Assembly: GCA_019137255.1 (NCBI GenBank)
Contig: WPDH01000070.1
Coordinates: 32,983 to 96,982 of the forward strand
Reading direction: 5' to 3'
Origin: Corinectria fuckeliana
Taxonomy: Eukaryota > Ascomycota > Sordariomycetes > Hypocreales > Nectriaceae
DNA: 64,000 nt
Of this stretch, positions 54,904-64,000 are shown in pieces. Numbering within the stretch: position 1 is the stretch's first letter; every line of letters begins with the position of its first letter. The notes beneath the pieces are model-generated. The model searched no databases and had not been told where the DNA came from. It saw nothing but the letters and a program-made list of their open reading frames with translations. The translations under genes and the position numbers were made by a program.

Positions 54904-55848
54904 GATGGATCGGATTGGATGGAGTCGAAGATGAAGATGGGAGACGGGAGATGGTTTGTTGACGGTGTCGCGGACGGTGGTTGTGGTGGTGGTAGTGGTG
55001 TCGGGCTGCCTCCCAGTGGGCTCGTGACTTATCCGTAAGGGTCCTCTGCGACAACGAGTCAAAGACGTACTTCGTACTTGGGCTCTCTCACTGGACGGAG
55101 CTCGTCGAGAGAAGAAGAACAGATATAAAAAGTGTCGGCTGAAGAATGAGAAGAAAAGAAATTCAGATAAGGAACGGAGTGTTCAATGCGAGTACGGCGA
55201 AGCAATCCCGCAGTGGCGACCAAGGAGAACAGGAACCCGAGGGAACGTCGGAGACGAAGCAGATGTCGGGATTGAGGGGAATTGGCGCCGGCGCATTAGT
55301 CAGTAGGCAGCCAATAGACAGTAGCGGATGGCAGCCTCCACTGTAGGATAGGTGCTAGGGGTCTTGCGGCAGGGGGCGTTTTAGGGGATGCGTGCTGAGG
55401 GCGTGGCCTGTAACTTGGGGGTTTGGGCCACGGGAATAGGTGTTGCGGAGAACGGAGAACATTAGTCACGGAGCACGCGGACCGTCAGCCATTTTCCGCA
55501 GGACTTGTTCTCAGGCTTGTCCCGTCCCGGCTTCCTCTTAAAGGCTGGCTACGTAGTCTCGGGCTTAATTAGCAGGCGTCAAAGACTCAAATGCGCAGGG
55601 CCTTTCAGTGGGCTGACTCCGAAGAGTCCACATCTCCGCAAGCACAGCCCCACAGCCCGTCGGGCGATGAGGCCTAAGGCACTAATAAACAAAGGCTTTG
55701 TCCAATCAGATACCACCTCGAAACAGTCCTAATAGAGATACGCACTGTCACGGATACACTGTCTTTCGGAATTTCTTCACATGGTTGACGGTTTCGTTGA
55801 CGTCGTGATAATTGTCCATCCACATACGACCCTCGGCCTCAATTCACC
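54904..55848. other. Divergent intergenic between BSD2 and CBP6-like gene
   Basis: 945 bp. GTACTTCGTAC at 55067-55077 lies 164 bp upstream of BSD2. No gene was recognised. Confidence 0.5.
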
Positions 55849-56307
55849 ATGTCGCGCTCAGCATCAGTACGAACACGCTCTATCATTGACCACATCATCC
55901 GCTAACCCCCCCTTCCAGTACAAAATTTACCAGGAGGTCTTCGCCCGATGGCCCCAGCAGGCCCTCCGCCCGGATCACCAGCTGCAGGATGTCCTCGGCA
56001 AGGCCGTCACCGAACGATACCAGAACTACCATCCCTCGATGGAGGCCGAGGAACTGTCCAAGGCCAAGGCGCTGCAGTTCCTCCTGCAGGATCGGTACAG
56101 CGATCGGGTCAGTGCCGATTGTCCGGTGCGAACGGGACTTCGATTCGCTGACGGTTGCAATAGTTTGAGCTGAAGGGTCGCATGCTTGAGCCCAAGAGCC
56201 AGCCCACATACTTCGAGGACTTGGTGAGGGAGATTGACGAGGCACCTAATCGGTCGTGGCTCGAGCGGTTGGGCAAGAGGCTCTCAGGAATGATCAGATT
56301 CCAGTAA
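55849..56307 (+). CDS. CBP6/UQCC2-like mitochondrial complex III assembly factor
   Basis: Probably a small matrix protein that binds newly made cytochrome b or its mitoribosome. Exons 55849-55866, 55919-56107 and 56164-56307 give 116 aa. The first exon is only 18 nt (MSRSAS). Core sequence: YKIYQEVFARWPQQALRPD, LQDVLGKAVTERYQNYHPS, and LQFLLQDRYSDR/FELKGRML. It ends RSWLERLGKRLSGMIRFQ. Introns are 52 and 56 bp, both phase 0. The W-P pair after an aromatic helix and the overall size match this family. Assignment is from remembered pattern, so it is moderately confident. A general LYR-type factor is the alternative. Confidence 0.72.
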
Positions 56308-56601
56308 GCTAGCCAAGACATGGACGACATATTCGAGGCTGGGGGATGACACGAGGGACGACATACGACACAGAAAGACTCCAATAGGTCAAAGGAGAGA
56401 CGACCGAGGGACCACATAACACGAAAGGAGCCATGGTTTGCCGGCGCGCAAAGGATACCCATGAACGACGCCTGGTTTGTATATTTTATATCTACGTGCT
56501 TGTATATTAGCTGTATCAAATCGAATTTTGCTGTACCAACAGAACATGATTTCTATCCCGTTTTGTCTTCTTCCCCAACGCCCCTCCGGCTATGCGTATT
56601 C

Positions 56602-57764
56602 CTAGATGTACTTCATCTCGGGGTCCAGCTGGTTCATCAACTCCATGCTCTTCTCGTACATGGTAAAGACGATGCCTCCACTCAGCACCAGTCTTGCCAA
56701 CCGCGGCACCGCACCGCTCCAGAAGGTCAGGACGCCCTCCTGCTTGAAGATCATGCTCGCGCACTTGAACGAGTTGCCGTACATGCTGCGGGCCTCGATG
56801 CTCTGCATGCGCGTCTTGATGGTGTCCAGGGGCTGCGTCACGTAGACGGTGATAACACCCGCGAGGCCGCCCATCGCAAACGTGCCCACCGCGCCGAGCT
56901 TCTCGCCCGGCGCCGTGTACGACTCGGCCATCTGCTTGAGGAACGTGTACGAGGTGAAGCGCGTGGCGCTGTTGGCCGCCTGGCGCGCCGTCGTGGGTAC
57001 CAGGCCCTGGAAGAAGCCACGGAGGCCGCGCTCGCGGGCGATGATGGGCACGGCATGGAGAAAGCCTCGGAGCCGGGGCTTGGGGAGCTTGCGGTCGTCG
57101 ATGCTGCGCGCGTTAGTGGTTTGAGAGGAGGGCATCGAGGCAGCGAGGGCTTACAGAGTCGTCTTGATGCTCTCCGTCGGCGTCACGGCGAGCAGCGACT
57201 CGGTGACTCCGGCGCCGAAGCCGGCGAGGACGGTGCGAGGCCCGGAGAGCTTGCCGTCGGCGTCGACGAGCATGCGCTTGTACTGGTCAAAGGCGACGAA
57301 TCCTACGCCGTTAGCTGCGCAGTCGGCACACAACGGGCGAGGCCAACGTACGGATACCAGCCTTGGCCGAGTTGCCAATAATCAGGGTGGTGCAGCCGGC
57401 GTACCATTGCTTGCCGAAGGGCGGCCATGGCAGCTTCTGGCCCTCTGCCAACCGGCGGTTCAGCTGCGACCTGGTCTTGGCGACTAGAGAGTCCAATCAG
57501 TTCCTGCGTTCCCACATACGCCTTCCATGTCCTCTATCGGCCGGTTCGTGGAGAATGGATGCATTCGCAGTGACGTACATTCGGCGGGATATGTGATGGC
57601 TGTAGTGCGCAAGTCAGTCTCCCGAGGTTACGACACGGGCAATCATGGGACGTACAGATCTCCAGGGCGCCGGCGGTTGAACCAGCGAGGATCGAGCGCA
57701 AGGCACTGGGGTTCTTCTTCTTCTCGGGCGCCCCCGAGGCCTGGGGAGCGGAAGCCGTTGCCAT
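56602..57764 (-). CDS. CTP1: Mitochondrial tricarboxylate (citrate) carrier
   Basis: Exchanges citrate for malate across the inner mitochondrial membrane, feeding cytosolic acetyl-CoA. Exons on the minus strand are 57764-57656, 57599-57579, 57483-57352, 57302-57155 and 57103-56602, giving 303 aa. It has three carrier repeats, with signatures P-A-E-F-A-K (41-46), P-T-E-S-I-K and P-L-D-T-I-K. The 21-nt second exon encodes most of the first signature. Citrate-carrier features include VTPTESIKT, FFQGLVPTTARQAANSATRF and a C-terminal FWSGAVPRLARL. The start at 57764 (MATASAPQASGAPEKKK) was chosen as the first ATG after plausible 5' UTR. Introns are 56, 95, 49 and 51 bp. Confidence 0.93.
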
Positions 57765-58196
57765 GGTGGAGTGGAGAGGGCGTTGCTCGCGGGATGGGAG
57801 CACGATGAACTTTTTGGAGTTGGAAAACGTGGGGGATGGATGATATTATTTCGTCACCACACAGCCGGGATGCGGCTGGCTGGACGTGCATGGATTTGTT
57901 TAGCTGCCGATGTCGCTGTGGTGCAGTGCCTCGCAGCGTTTGGTTACAGAGGGTTTAGCACTCACTGTCTGACGTGCTATTTCCAGTGTAGTGTCTCGAG
58001 GATTATCATCCTGGTACTTTAGTTCCCTGTATTTACTTATTCCAGGTTGCTTCTATGTAAATACTTTATTTATGCAGGTATTCGTGGCGAACGTCAGTGA
58101 GTTCCATTGTCAACAGCCGAGATATTATACCAAAGACATCTCCCCGTTCACGGCCTCAGGCTCATCTCCCTACTCTTACCTCTCCTTGCTCACGCA
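57765..58196. other. Intergenic between CTP1 and the STAND gene
   Basis: 432 bp between two minus-strand genes: CTP1 promoter and the STAND gene 3' flank, AT-richer near 57970-58100. Nothing specific seen. Confidence 0.5.
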
Positions 58197-61100
58197 TCAC
58201 TGCCTCCATCTCTGCTGCAACGCACTCTTCCACTCAGTAAAGCTCGCAACTCCACCTTTGACCAGCAGAATCTCTCCCCGGTGCAAAACCCGTGTAAGCG
58301 GCGGCACCGCAAACCACATATGGTCGCTCCGACAGATCAGATCCGTCCGGTGGTCGCCCGTCTTGTTCCCGTCCTTCTTGATCAGCTCCAGGCACTTGCT
58401 GCAGTAGCTCTCCATGCAGTACTCGCACATGCTGTACTCGTCGGCCGGCGAAATGTAGTTGAGGCACTGCGCGCAGCTGTGCTGCGTCGACTGGATCTCC
58501 GGTAGCTTTGGTTCGAGGCGCTGCACCACGGGGGAGTCGGCGGGCGTGCTGACGAGCGCGTGCATGTCGAGCTTACGCATGGATTGGCCAAGTGCCCGCG
58601 CGTTCTCTATGTCGTCGGCGGCGATCAGGAGGCAGAGGAGGTTGTCGAGCGCATACTCGTCGTTCTGCGCGTCGTCGTCGGAGAGAATCTCCAGGCTGTC
58701 CAAGATGAGAGCCCTCAGCAGCGGGACGGCCTCGTCCTTTCGGCCCAGGAGACGATAGAACAGCGCGAGGTAGATGGCTGCGACGTTGATGTCCGATCCA
58801 ACCATGTTCAGCGGCATGTCCTGGTTCTGGTGCTTGCTCTGCTGGATCTGGACCCTCTCGAGCTTCTTGATCCAGCCGCCGGCCTCGGGCGTCTTGAGCC
58901 CCGCGTGGAGGATCTCGACCTTGTACAGGGACGCCAGCTTCTGGAAGGCCAAGGCGTATGCTTGTCGCGTTGGGACGTTTCCTCGCGGTCGGTACTCGAG
59001 GAAGGAAATCTGCTCGAAGAGAGAGATAGCTGCCTCCACGTTGCGGCTGTAAGCGAACGTTGCGCCGAGAGAGTGCCGGAGGTACAAGGCTTTGAGGGGA
59101 TCGCGGATTTCGTGGGCGAGCTCAATGGATGACTGGAGCTGCTCGATTAGGAACTCGGCATCGCCTGCTTTGCTCGCGGCCTTTGGCATCCAGTCGATGA
59201 CCAGAGGCTTATTGTGTTCCTCCAAGAGGATATCGAGCAGTCGAGTTCGTACGCTCTCGACATCGGTGACTTGAGTGGTCAGCTCGCGGAGGAACTTCAT
59301 CACATCTCCGTGGCGGTTCCCCACGGCCAGCAGCTCCAGGTACCCAACCTCCGAATCAAACGACTCCTCTTTGCTGAGGCGCGCCTCTTTCGAGCTCTTG
59401 ATGGCCTTCTGAAAGTACTTTAACGCGTTTTCTGAATCTCCAATCTCGCCGTAGCAGTCGGCAATCAGGATGTGGTCTTTGTATAGACGCCACTTGACGC
59501 TCGTCAGAGCTGGCCCGTCGAGTTTACCTCCTGCAAGGCTCTGCTCCTCTATCGACTCGCACTTGAGCGCCTGCTCTAGAGCCTCCTTGAAGCGGCCGTC
59601 TTTGGAGAGGCAAAACGCGATGCGGCCACACGTCTCGACGCTGCTGTGGTCGAGGGCCAGAGCCTGATCGTAGTGCGAAAGCGCCTTGCTGTGCATTCCG
59701 TTGGTCAAGTAGGTGCTTCCCAAGCGTCGGTGGTAATGTGCTGACTCTTTTATGTTGGCCCACTCGGCTGCTTTGGCGATTCTCTGGCCGACGGGGATGT
59801 CCGTCCAGTGCCTGTTGGTGTGAGACCACGAGTAGCCCTCCTGCATGAAGGCGATGGCGTGCACAATCTTGAAGCAGAACAAGGTTGGGATGTATCTGTG
59901 GAAATCGTCCGATAGCCACTCCTTTGCGTACAGGTCGCCGATGGGCTTGAAGATTCCAGGCGAATCAGTTATACCCTTTGCAGCCCAGTCTCTGGCTTCA
60001 GGGGCGAGCGATGACAGAACGTCCGGATCGCTCATCCACTTCCGAAGGCCTTTGATGTTGTGATCAGTGAGGACCTCCAGTCCTTCGTTGTTCTTCTCAT
60101 ACATGATGCTCCAGTCGAGAATAACGTCGTCGTCGGTGAGCATCTTGTATATGCGCTGTCCAAGCTGGCGCTTGTCGGTAGATGGGATCGTGGCCGGGTC
60201 GATGGCCGCGAGATGCTCTTGCCAGTACCACGCAGCGTACTCTTTGATGGCTTGGCGCCCCTCGCCTAGGTCGTACTTCTCGAACCAAGCCTTGTCTGTG
60301 AAAATCGACAGGCAAATGTCCAGGATGTGCACCCGAGCAGCGGTGGGATCAAACCCAACGGTCGGGCTGTCGGCCTCCGACTTGAGCGGGGTGGAGTTTT
60401 CCTTGCTGAAGAACTCCTTGACCGACGTGTGGAAGAAGGAGACATACGTTGTTGATTTGTTGGACCGGAACTCCATCTCGTTGACGGGGTCGAAGAGGTC
60501 GGGGCTTGCCACGGGGCTGTACGGCCGCGCCGGACTATACGGTCGCGCCGGGCTGCGGCCGGGGCTGTGGCGTGGGGACAGCTGCAATCCCGGGCTGCGG
60601 CGCCGGCCGGGAGACAGGTTTCGGAGGAGATCGAGCTGTCCGTCAGAGCTGGAAAAGATGCCTGGGCGCTTTGGGCTGCCGTTACCCGAACTAGGACGCC
60701 TGGTCGAGGTGGAACTCGGGCGCCTGGCGGAGCTAGACCGTCTGCCGGAGCCGCCGGGGTTCATGCGGTGTTTCCTCTCGTGCTCCTTGATTAGGTCGTC
60801 CGTCGTCAAGCCGTCCTCCCGCTCCAGCTCGAAGAAGCAGGCATACTGGCCCCGCAGGGTCTCCTCCAGGCGGATGGGGGAATCGCCAAACCTGAGGATG
60901 AGGACGGCCTCGAGCTGCTCCAGGCTCAACACCTCCTCCGCGCACGCAACCCAGCCCAGCATCGCGTTGAGGTCCTTGGCCTCGTCGTCGGACACGGTGG
61001 CGGAAAGGCTCTTGAGCGCGCGCATCAGCATGCCGTTGATCTCCCTGGGGTAGGACTGGAGGCTCTGGAGAATCGAACCCGGGTGGCTTTTGCGGTTTAT

Positions 61101-62723
61101 CTCGGCCAGCATAAACTTGGCGAGGATGAACAGCCCGTCGACCTGCGACTCCATGGCTTCGATCACGTCGTACTTGAAGTCGATGGGCATACGGCTGAGG
61201 ATCCGCGAGTGGAAGACGCCTTCGGCGATGAAGGAGCTGACGTCTTTGGCGTTGCGGTCAGGGGTGACGTGCAGCGTCGTGACCACCTGGCCCTGCGCGA
61301 ACGGATCCAGCGCAAACGTCACCGCGTCGGTCAGATGCGGTCTTCCGATGAGCGCCACCTGGACCTTGCAGTGGTCTGGCCGCCGGAGCGCCTTGTCTTC
61401 CGTGCAAAGCTGGTCGAGCAGCTCCTGGACCTCGGCGGGATGGGCCTCGTCAATGCCGTCGAGGAAGATGAATACCGTCTTCTCGCGAATATCCTCCTGG
61501 AACGGCTGTACAAGCAGCTTGCGGAAAGCGCTGGGGATGGTCCTGATGTCGTCGCCGCTATGCAAGAGCTTGAGGAGCTGCTTGGCGTAGAAGGCGTCGC
61601 TCTCGCTGAGCTGGTAGGCGACATCCCGCAGCGCTTGCAGGACGGATCTCGTCTCGGGGTTGTTGTCTCGAAAGTAAAAGTACGCCAGGTGCGAGAGGTT
61701 CTCGGCGGCCCAGGTGATGAGGCGGGTTGTCAGGAAGGACTTTCCGGTGCCGGCCGCTCCGCAGACCCAGAGGAACTGGGTTTCCGTCTGGAGCCAGGAC
61801 TGCAAGCCCTCGTCTTGCAAGACCCAGTCGCCGGTGCCTTCGACTCGCGACTTGTTGAACGCGGAGAAGAAATCCTCGGGGAACGGCGACGGCACTAGAA
61901 TCTCCTTCAGCTTGTCCTTGTGTGCCGCGTTGGTCCGCTCGCGAGCCTCGGTCCGCAGGGACGTTACGTTCTGGTCGACTTGGTTGACGAGGAGTTCCAT
62001 GCGGTCCGTCTTGACGTTGATCTGCGACACGCCGCCGTACGTCTCGGCTATGACTTGTCTTTCCTCGCCGACGGTGAGGGCCCTGAGCTTTTCCAGGGCC
62101 GGCTGGACTGCGCTCTCGCCGCCGAAGATGCTCTTGAAGTAGGCCTTGACGCGGCCGCGGCGGACCTCCTTGTTGGCCAGCACGAGAACCTCGAACAAGG
62201 TCGCGAGAATAGACACGAGCTTCTCTTTTAGCGAGATGGACATTTGGTGTTTCACATATACCTCGAGTCTTGAGGTGAAGTCCTGCGTCTGATCAGCTTC
62301 CTTGGGCTTCCTTCAACTCCGGCGTGCGGGGCTCACCTTCAACTGCTCAAACAGCTCGACAATGGAGTCGTAGATGGCCGACACATCGCGAGCACCGCCG
62401 ATCAAGTACGCCACGGCGCCGAAGATGCCCTCGGCCGGCTCGAATGCCTCGGACGCGGCGCCGGCCACGATGCCCCCGATGACCTCTACGGGCGCGAGGG
62501 CCGTGGCCAAGGCGCCGAAGAGCTTGTGGCGCCGGGCGCGGAACTGGGCGAAGCCGCCGTTCTGCGCATCCAGCTGGCGCGTGAGGTCGGCGACAGACTT
62601 TAGCGGCGGGTCCAAGAAGTCGTCGAGACTCGCGCCGGACGAGTCGGAGAAGCGCTTGGCGGCGTCGTCGACGATGGCGCTGAACTGGGCTTGCATGCTG
62701 CCCGGCTCTTTGCTGGCCGCCAT
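58197..62723 (-). CDS. STAND/NLR-like receptor: Goodbye-type N-terminus, NACHT, TPR, C-terminal zinc module
   Basis: Fungal NOD-like signalling ATPase, a family tied to self/non-self recognition and heterokaryon incompatibility. Exons on the minus strand are 62723-62337 and 62282-58197 (54-bp intron), giving 1490 aa. Domains: N-terminal helical block (about 10-220) resembling the fungal Goodbye domain (GIFGAVAYLIGGARDVSAIYD, LFEQLKDFTSRLEVY); NACHT with Walker A GAAGTGKS (304-311) and Walker B VFIFLDGIDEAH (399-410); winged-helix-type motif VSFFHTSVKEFF (743-754); TPR-like helices from about 970 (GSTYLTNGMHSKALSHYDQAL); C-terminal Cys cluster (C1399, C1402, C1415, C1418, C1423, C1426, then H1440, C1446, H1450). 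A Ser/Pro/Arg-rich insert at about 636-723 separates NACHT and the winged-helix motif. The gene looks intact. Confidence 0.9.
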
Positions 62724-63309
62724 GGTTGTGGCTTTGGGGGGCGACCGCGTCACCGGTCTTTGAGGGCGACGCGGATGATTTATGTGTATGCTGCGATGGG
62801 AGGATTCGTAGGTGTCCGAGTTGCAGGAGAAGAGAATCCTGCTTCAACTCGCAAGAGGGGAAGCGCTCGAGTTGCAAGGCATCAGTTTGTCGGTTTAGAG
62901 CCGTGGGGGCCAAAAGACACGGTGAGGTATAAGCGCCGCGACAAGAGAAGGGCGGTAGCGTGAAGCGGCACTCTGACTGGCCGTGAAACGTGCTCTCTTT
63001 GTTATTTATAATCGTGCGAGCGGCCTAATGCTGCTTTTGCAGGTATACCATCCCCATCCGCAGGGGACGAGGCAGGTCGATCCTTTTGTGTCGTATTTTC
63101 GGCCCGGGATTCTATGGATCGAGAGTCTTGGCTTCAGCAGTGGATGGTCAAGTGAGGGCTGCACAGGGCTGTGATGCGTAGCCCTGCAGGGTTGATGAGG
63201 CAGTGGTTTCATGGTCGTCGTGACACTTGATAGACAGTAGATGCCTAGCATTACTTCCAGGTAAAGCCGCGTCTGGTTACGGAAGGCCATAGGGCCCGGT
63301 GTCTCACAT
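62724..63309. other. STAND gene upstream region
   Basis: 586 bp of ordinary composition between the STAND start codon and the AT-rich block; presumed promoter. No TATA box stands out. Confidence 0.5.
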
Positions 63310-64000
63310 CAACTTTTTTTTAAATTTTCGCACTAGGGTCACCCTACCGTATTGTATGAGCTTTGTTTAATTATATATGATGTCATATCATAATAAAAGA
63401 CTATATCTTTATCTTATTTATTTATATATAAAGGGATTAAAGTTTTTATTACTATAGTAACTAATTAATAATAAAAGAAATTATACGCAGCTATACGCTC
63501 TTATATATCTCTCTACGCTTTATTATACTTCCTTCTTTTTCTTCCTTTTATTATAGAGAGGCTCTTTTTATCTACGCTTATAATATTCTGTCTGAATAAA
63601 CTAATCACCCACTTAGAGGTCTACGAATAGTCCCTTAGTGCTATATATTACCCTAATTATAGCTAATAGCTTTTTATGCTTATATTCTTATCTACTTTTA
63701 TTATTAATCTAACAGACTTGCCTTCTACCTAATAAATAACTAAATATACACCTATATAAAGCATAATAATTTCTTCTAATAAGACTACCTTAGTAATACC
63801 TAATATTTTTATTAATATAGTTAATATAGCTATTATAGCCTGTACGATTAGTATTATAGCTATATAGAGTAATAAGAAGGTTCTTATAGTTAACCTATAA
63901 AGTATATTCTATATTTTAACTAGCTATTATAATAATAGTATTAATAATATAAATATTCCTGTTTATTAATCTATAGTATTATAAACTAGGGCTAAGAGGA
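63310..64000. repeat. AT-rich, RIP-like repeat relic
   Basis: From about 63310 the sequence changes abruptly to very AT-rich, TpA-dense DNA (ttatatataaag, taatatagttaatatagc) that continues past the window edge. Open frames are absent. This is the signature of a transposon or repeat mutated by repeat-induced point mutation. The element type cannot be told. Confidence 0.75.

Overview
This window is nuclear DNA of a filamentous ascomycete, most likely a sordariomycete and possibly Hypocreales. The reasons are the short 44-66 bp introns with GT...CTAAC/CTGAC...AG signals, the standard genetic code, GC-rich coding regions, and fungal-only families (ATG26-type sterol glucosyltransferase with PH and GRAM domains, BSD2, a NACHT STAND receptor with a Goodbye-type N-terminus). 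A sharply AT-rich block at the right end looks like RIP-mutated repeat DNA. I cannot name the species. Exon limits were deduced by hand from splice signals, reading phase and remembered family patterns.  Layout: 1-22 kb is gene-dense and mostly housekeeping. It holds ATG26 (3' part, +), complex I subunit NDUFA13 (+), RNA polymerase II CTD phosphatase FCP1 (-), condensin subunit CND1 (-), kinase CDC7 (+), ribosomal protein L28/uL15 (-), helicase CHL1 (+) and an NCS1 purine-cytosine permease (+). From 22 to 27 kb are an unrecognised small protein (+), a GPI-anchored Cys/Asp-rich surface protein (-) and a bZIP transcription factor (+) whose 5' end is unclear. From 27.2 to 35.8 kb I find no gene: an 8.6-kb interval with simple repeats, a poly-G assembly gap and two TGA(G/C)TCA bZIP-type sites.  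From 35.8 to 46.6 kb: a two-finger CCCH protein (+), mitochondrial acyl carrier protein/NDUFAB1 (-), a secreted M14 metallocarboxypeptidase (+), complex I subunit NDUFS8 (-) and a conserved-looking 583-aa protein of unknown function (-). From 48 to 54.9 kb: a secreted protein made of two copies of a Cys-rich module joined by poly-Thr (-), an NmrA-like NAD(P)-binding protein (-), protein-L-isoaspartate methyltransferase (-) and the Rsp5-adaptor-like membrane protein BSD2 (-). From 55.8 to 62.7 kb: a CBP6/UQCC2-like complex III factor (+), mitochondrial tricarboxylate carrier CTP1 (-) and a 1490-residue Goodbye-NACHT-TPR-zinc-module STAND receptor (-). The AT-rich relic begins near 63.3 kb.  Shared themes: six genes serve mitochondria (three complex I subunits or associates, a complex III factor, the citrate carrier, and by function the carrier protein), and four serve chromosome and cell-cycle biology (FCP1, CND1, CDC7, CHL1). 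CND1 and CDC7 are divergently transcribed from a shared 692-bp promoter with an MCB box. The most unusual items are the STAND receptor beside a RIP-like block, the duplicated Cys-rich secreted protein, the bZIP gene lacking a clear in-frame ATG, and the 8.6-kb gene-free interval.
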